In this document: positions 13,754 to 23,064 of the stretch, one piece after another | How the letters are laid out: the number at the start of each line of letters is the position of its first letter | Position numbering within the stretch: position 1 is the stretch's first letter | Assembly (NCBI GenBank): GCA_024233495.1 | Contig: JACKPM010000010.1 | Span: forward strand, 1-31,167 | Direction: 5' to 3' | DNA length: 31,167 bases | Source of the DNA: Chlamydiales bacterium | GTDB taxonomy: Bacteria > Chlamydiota > Chlamydiia > Chlamydiales > JAAKFR01 | Program-made: the position numbers and the translations under genes | Notes under the pieces: generated by a model | Told to the model about the DNA's origin: nothing | Databases searched by the model: none | What the model saw: the letters and a program-made list of their open reading frames with translations, nothing else

Positions 13754-16243
13754 CTATTTCGACAAGTGCTTCGCAAGGACTCCTGAGAGACGGAACATGT
13801 TGAGTGGCTCTGAGCCTCCAAAGATTGGGGCAAGCTTGTCATCAGGGATGATCTTCCGCTTATCAGCGGGATCTTGCAACCCCTCTTCTTTGATATATGC
13901 CCACATCTTCTTAATCGCATCACCGCGTGTCACACTCTCGTCTCCAATCACAGCAGCAAGCTCTTTTGAGGGCTTCAGCTTTCCTCGAAGACCGCCCCCT
14001 CCTTTCTTCTTCTCGTAAGGAGTGCGCTCATGGTGCGCATACTTAGAACTGACTTCTGAGAGGTCATTGACGATCACATTACAATCGGGGAAGGTAGAGC
14101 ACGAATAGAAAATCTTGCCAAAACGGGATTTACGTGAAACAAGCTTCCCATTACACCCAATTGCAGGGCAGGGAGGAAGGTTTTGAGTCTGTACAACCTC
14201 TTCTCCTTTCTTAGGAATGGAGATGATCCCTTTGCAGTCTGGATACTTAAGGCAGCCAAGGAAAGCGCCAAAACGTCCATGCCGCACTTTCATAGGGCCG
14301 GAGCAAAGAGGGCATGGCTGCGACCACTCAAACCCTTCAGCGTAGTCATCCTTCTTAAAATTGAGCTCATCGAGCGATGCTGTAAAATCACACTCGGGGT
14401 AGCCAGAGCAGCCATAAAAATAACGTGACTTGGCCCAAATCTTCTGCAATTTCGCTTGCTTACACTGCGGGCAGTCGATATCGGTCATTAACTTAGGGAC
14501 ATACGCCTCTTTCGCTGCCGTCTCAACCGTGGGGATAAACTCCTTCCAAAAATCGCGAATGAGCGATTTCCACTCTTTCTTGTTATCGGCAATCAACTCG
14601 AGAGCATCTTCCATTTCGGCTGTAAAGCCGATATTCATGATTTGCTTAAAGTTGTCTTCTAAGAAGGCGGCAATGACGGTGCCGAGCTCTGTTGGTTTGA
14701 GGCGGAATTTCTCTTTGACTGTGTAAGAGCGCCCTTGGATTTTACCCATAATAGAGGCGTAGGTAGAGGGGCGGCCAATTCCAGATTTTTCAAGCTCTTT
14801 TACTAGAGAGGCTTCTGTGAAGCGTGGAGGAGGCTTTGTAAAAGCTTGCTCCTTGAGCACGTTAACAAGGTCGAGTTTTTGATTCTCTTCTAAATGGGGA
14901 AGGCGTGCATTCTCTTCCTCATCATCTTCGTCGTGCTTCTCTTCATAAATGGTGAGGAAGCCGTTGAATTTAAGTGTGGATCCAGTCGCTCTGAGCATGA
15001 TCTCTTGATCTGTTTGCACATCAGCAGAGACAGTATCGTAAACAGCTGGATTCATTTGTGAAGCAATGAAACGGTTCCAGATCAGGGTATAGATTTGGAA
15101 TTGATCTTTTGTGAGGTAAGGTTTGACCACCTCTGGTGGGTGGGCAAGGTTTGTAGGACGGATTGCTTCGTGCGCATCTTGCGCGCTCTTCTTTGTGCTG
15201 AATTGACGTGGTTTCTCCGGAAGATATTTCTTCCCATACTTATCTTCAATGTATTGCCGTGCAGCTACAAGCGCCTCTGGAGCTAAACGAACAGAGTCGG
15301 TACGCATATAGGTGATCAAACCTTCTGCACCCTCTTTCTTCAAGTCGACCCCTTCATAGAGTGTTTGTGCAACGTTCATTGTTTTGTTTGAAGAGAAGCG
15401 GAAGTGGCGGCTTGCCTCTTGCTGCAAAGTGGAGGTAATAAATGGTGGCTCTGGATTGCGCTTCCGCTCTTTCTTCTCAACTTTAGAGACGTGATACTGC
15501 GCTTTTTCGAGTCGTTTCTCAACTGCAGCTGCATCTTTTTCGTTATTGATCAGGGCAATATCTTTCCCCTCAATCGCCTCTTTCTCCCACCGTTTGCCAT
15601 CGATGGTGTGCAGTCTTGCAGAGAATGTTTTGCCATTTCCGTGTAGCTTAAGCAGGGCCCCTAGGTTCCAGTATTCGACCGGAATGAAACTCTCAATCTC
15701 TTTTTCACGATCCACGACAAGTTTGAGTGCAACCGATTGCACACGCCCTGCTGAAATGCCTGAGCGCTGCTGGAGCTTGCGCGCCAAGATAGGGGAAATT
15801 TTATACCCCACAATGCGATCAAGGAGGCGGCGTGCCTGCTGTGCATCGACAAGGGCAGTGTTGAGCTCAGTCGGGTGTTCAATCGCTTCAAGCACCGCCT
15901 CTTTCGTGATTGCATTGAAGGTGGTGCGTTTAATCACAGTGTTTTTAGGTAAAATCTCAGCAATATGCCACGCAATTGCTTCCCCCTCTCGGTCGGGGTC
16001 GGGAGCGAGATAGACCACATCAGCCTCTTTAGCAGCCTTCTTCAGCTTGGAGATCACCTCTTTCTTCTCAGGGAGAGTCTGATACTCAGGTTCAAAGTCA
16101 TTTTCAGTGTCAATTCCAAACCCTTTTTGCGGCAAATCTCGGATATGACCGAGAGAGCTTTCAAAGAGAAAGTCTTTTCCTAAAAATTTTTTTAAAGTTT
16201 TAATCTTGGCCGGTGATTCGACGATGATAAGGGATTTTGTCAT
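13754..16243 (-). CDS. topA: DNA topoisomerase I with C-terminal SWIB domain
   Basis: Type IA topoisomerase that relaxes negative supercoils. The Toprim domain is N-terminal (SLIIVESPAKIKTL, then PDPDREGEAIAWHI), and the catalytic tyrosine is Tyr312 in LITYMRTDS. Three four-cysteine zinc ribbons follow (CPQCKQ...CSGYPEC, CPLCSG...CLKYPDC, CPAIGC...CSTFPDC). Residues 759-829 form a SWIB/MDM2-type domain (SKELAAVIGD to LSGVLAKHL). As I know it, the TopA-SWIB fusion is a chlamydial trait; SWIB is otherwise a eukaryotic chromatin-remodelling domain. At 829 residues it is of the expected length. There is no obvious ribosome-binding site before the ATG. Confidence 0.96.
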   Translation of the reverse strand: MTKSLIIVESPAKIKTLKKFLGKDFLFESSLGHIRDLPQKGFGIDTENDFEPEYQTLPEKKEVISKLKKAAKEADVVYLAPDPDREGEAIAWHIAEILPKNTVIKRTTFNAITKEAVLEAIEHPTELNTALVDAQQARRLLDRIVGYKISPILARKLQQRSGISAGRVQSVALKLVVDREKEIESFIPVEYWNLGALLKLHGNGKTFSARLHTIDGKRWEKEAIEGKDIALINNEKDAAAVEKRLEKAQYHVSKVEKKERKRNPEPPFITSTLQQEASRHFRFSSNKTMNVAQTLYEGVDLKKEGAEGLITYMRTDSVRLAPEALVAARQYIEDKYGKKYLPEKPRQFSTKKSAQDAHEAIRPTNLAHPPEVVKPYLTKDQFQIYTLIWNRFIASQMNPAVYDTVSADVQTDQEIMLRATGSTLKFNGFLTIYEEKHDEDDEEENARLPHLEENQKLDLVNVLKEQAFTKPPPRFTEASLVKELEKSGIGRPSTYASIMGKIQGRSYTVKEKFRLKPTELGTVIAAFLEDNFKQIMNIGFTAEMEDALELIADNKKEWKSLIRDFWKEFIPTVETAAKEAYVPKLMTDIDCPQCKQAKLQKIWAKSRYFYGCSGYPECDFTASLDELNFKKDDYAEGFEWSQPCPLCSGPMKVRHGRFGAFLGCLKYPDCKGIISIPKKGEEVVQTQNLPPCPAIGCNGKLVSRKSRFGKIFYSCSTFPDCNVIVNDLSEVSSKYAHHERTPYEKKKGGGGLRGKLKPSKELAAVIGDESVTRGDAIKKMWAYIKEEGLQDPADKRKIIPDDKLAPIFGGSEPLNMFRLSGVLAKHLSK

Positions 16244-16276
16244 ATTCTATAGGCTCATAGCAAAAAAGAAGAGAAC

Positions 16277-16305
16277 ATTCAACAACAGCCGTAAAAAAGT
16301 GTCAA
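16277..16305 (-). promoter_or_regulatory. Candidate topA promoter
   Basis: On the minus strand TTGACA (16305-16300), a 17-base spacer and TTGAAT (16282-16277) give a perfect -35 and a four-of-six -10, about 34 bases before the topA ATG. Confidence 0.4.
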
Positions 16306-16321
16306 TAAATCAAACATTTTC

Positions 16322-16367
16322 TTGACAGCGATTTGACTTGATCTTTACACTATTTTAATAGTATAAT
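16322..16367 (+). promoter_or_regulatory. Candidate promoter(s) of the kinase-like gene
   Basis: Two overlapping arrangements are visible: TTGACA (16322-16327) with TACACT (16346-16351) at 18 bases, and TTGATC (16338-16343) with a perfect TATAAT (16362-16367) at 18 bases. The ribosome-binding site GAGAGG follows at 16386-16391. The first -35 is a mirror image of the topA -35 at 16300-16305, so the two genes share a compact divergent control region. Confidence 0.5.
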
Positions 16368-16394
16368 TTTCATAACTGATTATAAGAGAGGCGT

Positions 16395-19385
16395 ATGCAG
16401 TATCTCCAGTTTGAAAAAAACTTTTGGTCGGTCAACCTGGAGACAGGGGAAATCGCTCAGTGTGAGAGGCAGCAGGGGGCGCTTGACTTCACGACGTCCT
16501 TAAGCCGAGAAGTTCAACTTCTTTTTGAGAGAAAGAAAGGGGAGCGTCTCTATTTAGATCGTAAGGGCTGCCTTCAGAAGTCGAAATGGAAGTGGATTTT
16601 CTATAGCTCCAAGGGAGTGCAAGCCAGAATTCATTTCATTTTGTCTCGCGTTCTCCATATAGCCGATACATACATGGAAAGGGAGCGTGCACTACCCCTG
16701 ATCGCTGATAACCATGATGTCTCCGACTGGAAAGATGAGGATTATGCTGCGCTTGTCCCCGAAACACCTCCACTCATCGACCAAAATCAAACAAAAGCGG
16801 TTTCCCACTTCTTCTACCACTTCATGAATCCTGAGGGCTCGATTGGGCGGCTGAATCCAAACGTTGGCTTCAAAGGCTCGCTAGAGGGGCGCATCTTCAC
16901 CTACGATCGCCTTATTGAGCATGTCGACATGGTAGCCGGTGAGCACTTCTGGCGCGTCAATACTCAAACCGGCTACGTTTCAAAAGCGCTCTCTGCAAAA
17001 AAATACCGCACAGATTTAGGCATTGTTGAAGATCAGGTGCGCACTGTCAAGCTATCCTCTACAGATACAAAAATTAACCGAAACTTTCTTGCCCTCTTTG
17101 AACGGAAAAAGGGTGAGCATTTCCGCGCTTTTGGAGCAACGTCTCCTCAAAGCGCTGACCCAAAATATGAGCTTAGGGTTGTGAAAGGGTGGAAGGAGCG
17201 CTTCCGCTATTGGGTTAACAAAGATATTGAGCGCACAAAGGTTTGCAAAGCTGTTAAAGATGCAGTCGATCACCTTGAGACAATAGTTAAAAAAGGCGAC
17301 GACGCGCTCGGCATTTTCCTCCGTGCGAAGTTTCAGGGCAAAGGGCCTATGGCAAGCTTGTCTGTTGGCAAGTGCAAAGTGGTTAGGGGAAATGAGGTCT
17401 ATATAGGCGGACACTTTGATCGCACTTCTATTGCAGAGAGCGGCAACTTGGAGTGGTATTTTGCTAAGCAGTCTCTTTTTGAAAAAAGAATACTCTTTCA
17501 AGAGAAAATCGAACGGTTTGATCGCTTCCCTCCCATCGACCCTCCAACCCAGGTTGTGCCTGAAGAAGCTCGATTAGGGGTCGAAGAAGCGACGCTGCAA
17601 GCAATCATGGATAGTGCGACGCGTAAAAAGGTGAATGCGCAGGTTACAGAGGCTTTAGACCGCGCGCTTAAGATAGAATTACAAGAGGAAATGAGAGCGC
17701 AAATCCCCCGCATCGCAGACGAAACCACGCGCCGGGTGATCAGGCAGTGCATCATTGAGCAAAAAGATCCTAAAGGTCAAATTGACGAAATTGTCAAACG
17801 CCTGTCTGACGAAGCGATGGAATACGCCTTTAGAGAAGAAGTGCGGCAACAGGTGAAAGATGCGCTTCATGACCTTCTCATCGAAGAGTTTATTTTTGCA
17901 CAGTCTCTTGGCGTGAAGCTCCAAACGGTGGGTGATGGAGGATCAGGCGGAGCGCGCTACGCCTTCGACCGCTTCGGCCGTAAGATCTTGGTTGTGAAGC
18001 CTGGCGATGAAGGACCATATGGCATCAACAACCCTCGCAAACTCGCATGGATCAAACAGCTTTTCATTGGTATCCGCAACTGCTTAGCTGACAACAATGA
18101 ATGTCTCTCAGAGTTGAGCTCCTACCTTGTAGACAAGAGATTCCACTTTAACATTGTTCCTTCTACGACATCCCAAACTGTTCAGAGTTCTACCTTTGTG
18201 AGACATCATCGCAAAGAGTGCTCTGTGCAAGCCTTTGTGGATGGTGCCACACCGATGCAAGATCGTCTTGGCTTTAACGACGGTATGATTAAGAGAATTT
18301 GGGCGTGGAATCAAAACTTCAGCAGTCGAGAAGAGATTGCGGATCGCTTTGAGGAAAAAGATGGTGTCTTCCACGACAAGTTGAAAGAGGCAATCCCCGG
18401 AAAGGAAAATGAAGCTTTTGCGCGTGTCTTTGCCCTCTTTGTGATTCACAATTACTTGATTGGGGATACCGATTGCCACTTTGACAACTGGTTTGCAAAA
18501 GAGGTGAAAATCGATGACCCAAAAATCCAATCGTTGTTGAATCAGGATGATACAGCTGACTGCTCTGCTCTTGTAGAAAAATTTTTCACACGTAAGATGC
18601 AGTACAAGTTACACGACGCCCTTTTCCACCGTGAAGGAGAAGTTGTGATCATCAAACACGACGCTGGCTCTAGCATTCCGCGTAGACATCCGAAGAGTAA
18701 ATTTGAGGTGCGTCTTGCGTATCTCTTTGAAGTGTTGCCTCAGATGAAAGATGTATTCTCCGAGGCACTCAAATCACTCTTCCGTGATCGTGATCGCACA
18801 TGCTTTGAGATGATTGAAGAGTTGGCTCTGCTCAACTTGACCAACCTTCCAGACAATGCAGGTTTCTTGACTTTCTGGAATGGTAATCCCCAGCATAGAC
18901 AGAAGCTCAAGGAGTGGCTCTTTAGCACCAACTCTCCGCAGACAGATGCCAAGCGACTTGAGCTCGCAGCTTTGCTTGCAGGAAGAAATCATGGATGGGC
19001 TTTTTGGACATATGATTCTGAATTGACCCGCATAAAAGGCATGGCGGATGCATTCAAAGATCGATGGGATGTGTTGCAGAGCTTCTTTCTTGAAGTACCA
19101 AAGGAAGTGGAAGCCCCATACCAAGATGATGCGGACAAGGTGCGAGACAAGAGCAAGCGTAATCTTGTCACGGTGCGCAGACAGCAAGATTTCGATATAT
19201 TTTGGAGGGGAATTGCCCCTTTCCCCTCGCATCAAAATAGGCAAACGATTCGGGAGCGTGCCTTTAATAAGTGGAGTCAAGAAGGGGATCTTGCGCGAGT
19301 AGTGCTTCGGGCGAATCACGCCGTTATGCCGCGCATCACCCGCCAACTCGTTAGACAACTCAATGAAAAAACACGTCACGATTAA
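16395..19385 (+). CDS. Large protein with PI3/PI4-kinase/HipA-like catalytic motifs and duplicated N-terminal domain
   Basis: A 996-residue protein that I do not recognise as a named gene. Three segments resemble the atypical lipid/protein kinase fold. GDGGSGGARYAFD (513-525) with Lys535 in ILVVKPGDEG is a nucleotide-binding loop and lysine; IGDTDCHFDNWF (689-700) is like the GDxHxxN catalytic loop (Asp691/Asp693, His695, Asn698); IKHDAGSS (753-760) has Asp756 as a possible metal ligand. N-terminally, FWxVNxxTG plus LFERKKGE occurs twice (W11 with 43-50; W186 with 234-241), a duplicated domain of about 90-110 residues. Residues ~395-505 are helical and Glu/Arg-rich, likely coiled coil. No signal peptide or membrane segment is seen. 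Its end overlaps the metallopeptidase gene by 23 bases. A host-directed effector kinase is inferred only. Confidence 0.7.
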   Translation: MQYLQFEKNFWSVNLETGEIAQCERQQGALDFTTSLSREVQLLFERKKGERLYLDRKGCLQKSKWKWIFYSSKGVQARIHFILSRVLHIADTYMERERALPLIADNHDVSDWKDEDYAALVPETPPLIDQNQTKAVSHFFYHFMNPEGSIGRLNPNVGFKGSLEGRIFTYDRLIEHVDMVAGEHFWRVNTQTGYVSKALSAKKYRTDLGIVEDQVRTVKLSSTDTKINRNFLALFERKKGEHFRAFGATSPQSADPKYELRVVKGWKERFRYWVNKDIERTKVCKAVKDAVDHLETIVKKGDDALGIFLRAKFQGKGPMASLSVGKCKVVRGNEVYIGGHFDRTSIAESGNLEWYFAKQSLFEKRILFQEKIERFDRFPPIDPPTQVVPEEARLGVEEATLQAIMDSATRKKVNAQVTEALDRALKIELQEEMRAQIPRIADETTRRVIRQCIIEQKDPKGQIDEIVKRLSDEAMEYAFREEVRQQVKDALHDLLIEEFIFAQSLGVKLQTVGDGGSGGARYAFDRFGRKILVVKPGDEGPYGINNPRKLAWIKQLFIGIRNCLADNNECLSELSSYLVDKRFHFNIVPSTTSQTVQSSTFVRHHRKECSVQAFVDGATPMQDRLGFNDGMIKRIWAWNQNFSSREEIADRFEEKDGVFHDKLKEAIPGKENEAFARVFALFVIHNYLIGDTDCHFDNWFAKEVKIDDPKIQSLLNQDDTADCSALVEKFFTRKMQYKLHDALFHREGEVVIIKHDAGSSIPRRHPKSKFEVRLAYLFEVLPQMKDVFSEALKSLFRDRDRTCFEMIEELALLNLTNLPDNAGFLTFWNGNPQHRQKLKEWLFSTNSPQTDAKRLELAALLAGRNHGWAFWTYDSELTRIKGMADAFKDRWDVLQSFFLEVPKEVEAPYQDDADKVRDKSKRNLVTVRRQQDFDIFWRGIAPFPSHQNRQTIRERAFNKWSQEGDLARVVLRANHAVMPRITRQLVRQLNEKTRHD

Positions 19386-19839
19386 ATACTCCAACAAAGG
19401 GCTCCGCTTTTGGGAGGCTGGCTGCACATGGATTGAAAATGGCGACGCCACGATTCAGCTGCGCACTTGCTTCAAAGCAAAAGAGCGCTACCTTGGCCTC
19501 ATTTCAAAAAAAGAGCTGCTTGCGCACGAGATGGTGCATGCAATGCGTGCTCACCTCAACGAGCCTCGCTTTGAAGAGGTGCTTGCTTACCAAACCTCTT
19601 CCTTGGCATTTCGCCGCTATTTCGGTCCTTTTTTCCGCACGCCGAGGGAGAGCCTCCTTTTTATGGTTGCGCTCCTCGTCACGCCTTTTTTCTGGCCTCT
19701 TCCTACGCTCCTTGTCGGCGTCGGCTTGCTTCGCCTCGTTCGCACTCAGAGAACGTATGCCAAAGCGCGTAAAAATAGAGGTTTCGAAGAATTGTTATCA
19801 ATGACTGACAAAGAGATAGAGGCGGCTTCTCAGGAGTGA
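19363..19839 (+). CDS. Membrane-associated HExxH metallopeptidase-like protein
   Basis: A 158-residue protein with HEMVH at 55-59, the zinc-binding and catalytic motif of gluzincin-type metallopeptidases, followed by MRAHLNEPRFEE where Glu71 or Glu72 could be the third ligand. A long hydrophobic stretch at about 98-124 (LLFMVALLVTPFFWPLPTLLVGVG) gives one or two membrane passes, with a basic segment after it. It has no family name that I can recognise. The start lies 23 bases inside the kinase-like gene, so the two are probably translated together and may act in one process. Its stop overlaps the rpoN stop end by 10 bases. Confidence 0.65.
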   Translation: MKKHVTIKYSNKGLRFWEAGCTWIENGDATIQLRTCFKAKERYLGLISKKELLAHEMVHAMRAHLNEPRFEEVLAYQTSSLAFRRYFGPFFRTPRESLLFMVALLVTPFFWPLPTLLVGVGLLRLVRTQRTYAKARKNRGFEELLSMTDKEIEAASQE

Positions 19840-21170
19840 AGTTTTCTTTGGGAGGTATTGCCGATGTTAAGTTCCTGGCGATACTTCGCGACAGTGCGCC
19901 GCGCACACGAAATCCCCTTTTCCTTAATTATTTTGGAAATCACATCATCTGAAAGAGGGGCGTGCTTGTCTTCAGCATCAATGATCTCTTGAAGACACTC
20001 TTTCACCGTATTCGCACTGATCGTTTCACCCGACTCGTTGGTGTAAGCATTCGTGAAAAAGGAGCGTAGTGGCAAGATGCCGCGAGGACAGCTCAGCACT
20101 TTATTCGATACAGCGCGCGCGATTGTGGATTCGTGGAGTTCAAGTTTTTCTGCAAGCTCCTTCATCGTGAGTGGAGTGAGCTTCCCTTGTGGTTCGACTA
20201 GGAAGCTTTTTTGATAGTAGATAATCTCTTCTGCGATGCGGTAAAGCGTGTGGTTGCGCTCGTGTAAGTTGCGAAGTAGCCATTTTCCTGAGGCGATCTT
20301 TTCTTCAATATACTCTTTCTCTTCAGCAGAGAGTCCCTCTTTATGCAGCATGTCGATATAAGATGATTTGAAGCGGAGGTGGGGAAGCTTCCCTTCGTTG
20401 ATCTCGATTGTAAACTTGCCGTCGTGGTGCAAGATCGTGACATCAGGGGTGAGGTGTTGACTCCTTTCACGGTAGTGCCCTTCTGGTCTATTTGCTCCGG
20501 GACGCAGGTCAAGAGGGGCAATTTCATCGAGGATTGTTTGATGAATCTCTTGTGTTTTTGCTTTGAGCTTCTTGGCAATAGCAGGAATGCGGTTATGAAG
20601 CATATCATCAAAGTTGGTGTCAATGATGCGATAGGCAAGACTCTCGCTCTTGCCTAAAGCGCGGAGCTGGATGAGGAGCGCCTCTTGGCATGAGCGTGCC
20701 CCCACACCAACAGGATCAAATGTTTGAATTTCCTTGAGAAGCTCTTCAAGCTCTTCAAGGGGGATCTCTTCTAGAAGAGAGATCTCTTCGAGCGGGGTGG
20801 AGAGGAAGCCGTTGTGGTCGAGGTAGCCGATTAGGGTGTAAGCGTTTTTCGGGTTGTCGAAGCTCTCTTTTGCCTGCTGATTGAGCCAGTCGATGAGCGA
20901 CTCTTCATAGGCAACAGTGTTTTCGATGAAGGCGCGTAAATCTTCATCTTCGCGCACAGATGAAGAGCGGCTGTCGCGCTCAATTTCAGGGAGAATTTCG
21001 ACAAGCTCTTCATCGGGGTATTCAAGGAGTGGGTTGAGGGAGAGCTCTTCATTAATGAGTGTGGAGAGTTCTTGTACGGGAAGTTGGAGCAAATGCAAAG
21101 CTTGTTGCATCTGCGGTGAGAGGATGAGCCTCTGTAGCTGTTTCGCCTGCTGTGCTAGTTCGTGTCGCAT
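19830..21170 (-). CDS. rpoN: RNA polymerase sigma-54 factor
   Basis: Alternative sigma factor that directs polymerase to -24/-12 promoters and needs an ATP-driven activator. Region I is Gln/Leu-rich (QQAKQLQRLILSPQMQQALHL at 7-27), followed by the acidic region II (about 45-95), the core-binding domain, a helix-turn-helix part (ESTIARAVSNK), and the RpoN box ARRTVAKYRQ at 423-432. At 446 residues it is slightly shorter than proteobacterial forms and close to chlamydial ones. The ATG lies inside the end of uvrD (16-base overlap), a coupling I recall also for the Chlamydia uvrD-rpoN pair. No sigma-54 activator is encoded in the window. Confidence 0.97.
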   Translation of the reverse strand: MRHELAQQAKQLQRLILSPQMQQALHLLQLPVQELSTLINEELSLNPLLEYPDEELVEILPEIERDSRSSSVREDEDLRAFIENTVAYEESLIDWLNQQAKESFDNPKNAYTLIGYLDHNGFLSTPLEEISLLEEIPLEELEELLKEIQTFDPVGVGARSCQEALLIQLRALGKSESLAYRIIDTNFDDMLHNRIPAIAKKLKAKTQEIHQTILDEIAPLDLRPGANRPEGHYRERSQHLTPDVTILHHDGKFTIEINEGKLPHLRFKSSYIDMLHKEGLSAEEKEYIEEKIASGKWLLRNLHERNHTLYRIAEEIIYYQKSFLVEPQGKLTPLTMKELAEKLELHESTIARAVSNKVLSCPRGILPLRSFFTNAYTNESGETISANTVKECLQEIIDAEDKHAPLSDDVISKIIKEKGISCARRTVAKYRQELNIGNTSQRKLHS

Positions 21171-23056
21171 CTTTCTAGGAATTCCCTCGGGATTTCCCTA
21201 AGAAAACGGCTCGGCCGCATCATGCGGTGTGTCCCCCAAAGAAAGCGACTTTCCGCCGCAGTGAGGTAGAGTCGTTCCTTAGCCCTCGTCATTCCTACAT
21301 AGCAAAGGCGCCTTTCTTCTTCTACAGCTTCGTGCGTATCGCGGCTATTGGCGTGCGGAAAAAGGTCCTCTTCCATCCCTACAATGAAGACTACATCGAA
21401 CTCAAGTCCCTTACCGTTATGCATGGTCATCAAATTGAGCCGCTCTTCTGTCGTCTCAGCTTCATCAAGAGAAGATTTTAATGAGAGCTCTTCCAAGAAG
21501 GCAGAAAGCGATCTAGAGTCGTGGTATTCTTCCCACTCATGCGCCTTAGAAATGAGCTCTTCTACGTTTTCTTTTCGATCTTGATACGTCTCTTTGTCTT
21601 CACGCAACACATCAAGATAGCGGCTTTCACGAACCGTCTCGACAACCAATTTTTGCAAAGACTCAGTCTCTTTCACTTTGCGCAAGTAGTGGATAAGCTC
21701 GCGGTACTCCTGAAAAGCAGCGCTTTGCTTTGTTGATAGCTTGACATTGTGGGGGCCAAGCAAGTTGGTGCGGTCTTCGTTGAAGATCTTTTCTAGTGTC
21801 GCAGGACCAATGCCCCGTTTGGGGAGGTTGATCGTGCGCGCAAAGGAGATAGCATCACAGTCCGATTCCACCATGCGGAGGAAAGCAAGCACATCTTTGA
21901 TCTCTTTTCTTTGATAGAAACTAAGACCTCCTACGATCGTGTAGGGAAGTTGCCTTCTCAATAAAAAGTCTTCAAAGATACGAGATTGGAAGTTCGTGCG
22001 ATAAAAAATCGTGATTTCAGAAAGAGGAATCCCTTCACCATGGTAAAGCTCCTCAATTTCATGCACCACAAACCCCGCCTCTTCTCTCTCACTTCCTCCT
22101 ACAAAGAGCTGGATCTTTTGCCCAGGCCCAAGGTCGCTCCAAAGATTTTTTTCAAGGCGGCTAGAGTTGTGCTCGATAAGCGCATTAGCAGCCTCCAAAA
22201 TATTGGAGCGACTGCGGTAGTTTTGCTCAAGACGTACCGTTTTTGCTCCTGGGTAGTCACGCTCAAAGTTGAGGATGTTGCGGATGTTGGCACCTCGCCA
22301 GCTATAAATCGACTGATCGGGATCTCCCACAACCAAAATATTTTGCGTCTTTTCCACGAGGAGTTTTGCAATTATGTATTGGGCCTGATTGGTGTCTTGA
22401 TACTCATCAATGCTTACATAGGGCCAACGTCTTTGGTACATCTCCAATACGTCGGGGCAAGAGCGGAAGAGCTGAACAGGCAGAAGGAGAAGGTCATCAA
22501 AGTCCAGCGCATTCGCCTCTTTGAGACGTTCCTTGTAAAGCCGGTAGACTTCAGGGATGAGTTTCTGGTTTTCATAACTCATTCCTCCTACGTCGAGTTC
22601 GTCTTGTAGCTCATTTTTTGCATTGGAGATGATGGTGCGGAGAGTTTTAAGCTGAGCCCGTTCTTGCTTTTTCCCAAGAGATTCTAAACAGCCTTTGAGG
22701 AGTTTGAGCGAGTCTTCTTCATCATAGATGGTGAAGGTGTTGGAGTAGCCGAGGTGGTGAATCGATTCACGCAAGATTTGGACGCCGAGGCTATGGAAGG
22801 TGCAGATAGTGGGGTAGCCTTCGTAGTGAGTGCCTTGCAAGAGTTTATGTACACGCTCTTGCATTTCGCGCGCTGCTTTGTTGGTGAAGGTAACCGCCAA
22901 GATCTCTTCAGGGAGGACGCCTTTTTCGATCAACTTAGCGATGCGGTAAGTGACGATGCGCGTCTTTCCAGAGCCAGCGCCCGCAAGCACGAGGAGGGGG
23001 CCATCTTTGTGGAGGACCGCATTGAGTTGGTTTTCATTGAGGTTCATGGTCAGCAT
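21155..23056 (-). CDS. uvrD: ATP-dependent DNA helicase UvrD/PcrA (superfamily 1)
   Basis: 3'-5' helicase in nucleotide-excision and mismatch repair and replication-fork upkeep. The motifs run in order: Q motif (LNENQLNAV), Walker A GAGSGKT, IcTFHSLG, Walker B IDEYQDTN, GDPDQSIYSWRGA, LEQNYRS, MTMHNGKGLEFD and YVGMTRAKERLYL. At about 633 residues it lacks the longer C-terminal region of E. coli UvrD (720) but matches the chlamydial length that I recall. An in-frame TTG lies at 23062 and further ATGs at 23056 and 23047; no clear ribosome-binding site decides between them. It starts a few bases after putA ends and overlaps rpoN, forming a tight putA-uvrD-rpoN run. Confidence 0.95.
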   Translation of the reverse strand: MLTMNLNENQLNAVLHKDGPLLVLAGAGSGKTRIVTYRIAKLIEKGVLPEEILAVTFTNKAAREMQERVHKLLQGTHYEGYPTICTFHSLGVQILRESIHHLGYSNTFTIYDEEDSLKLLKGCLESLGKKQERAQLKTLRTIISNAKNELQDELDVGGMSYENQKLIPEVYRLYKERLKEANALDFDDLLLLPVQLFRSCPDVLEMYQRRWPYVSIDEYQDTNQAQYIIAKLLVEKTQNILVVGDPDQSIYSWRGANIRNILNFERDYPGAKTVRLEQNYRSRSNILEAANALIEHNSSRLEKNLWSDLGPGQKIQLFVGGSEREEAGFVVHEIEELYHGEGIPLSEITIFYRTNFQSRIFEDFLLRRQLPYTIVGGLSFYQRKEIKDVLAFLRMVESDCDAISFARTINLPKRGIGPATLEKIFNEDRTNLLGPHNVKLSTKQSAAFQEYRELIHYLRKVKETESLQKLVVETVRESRYLDVLREDKETYQDRKENVEELISKAHEWEEYHDSRSLSAFLEELSLKSSLDEAETTEERLNLMTMHNGKGLEFDVVFIVGMEEDLFPHANSRDTHEAVEEERRLCYVGMTRAKERLYLTAAESRFLWGTHRMMRPSRFLREIPREFLERCDTN

Positions 23057-23064
23057 GCCCAATA

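Noticed and set aside
18774..19451. 225-residue frame antisense to the kinase-like gene
   Set aside because: It overlaps two better-supported plus-strand genes and has no domain or start signal.
21986..22609. 207-residue plus-strand frame
   Set aside because: It is antisense to the uvrD helicase motifs, which are unmistakable.
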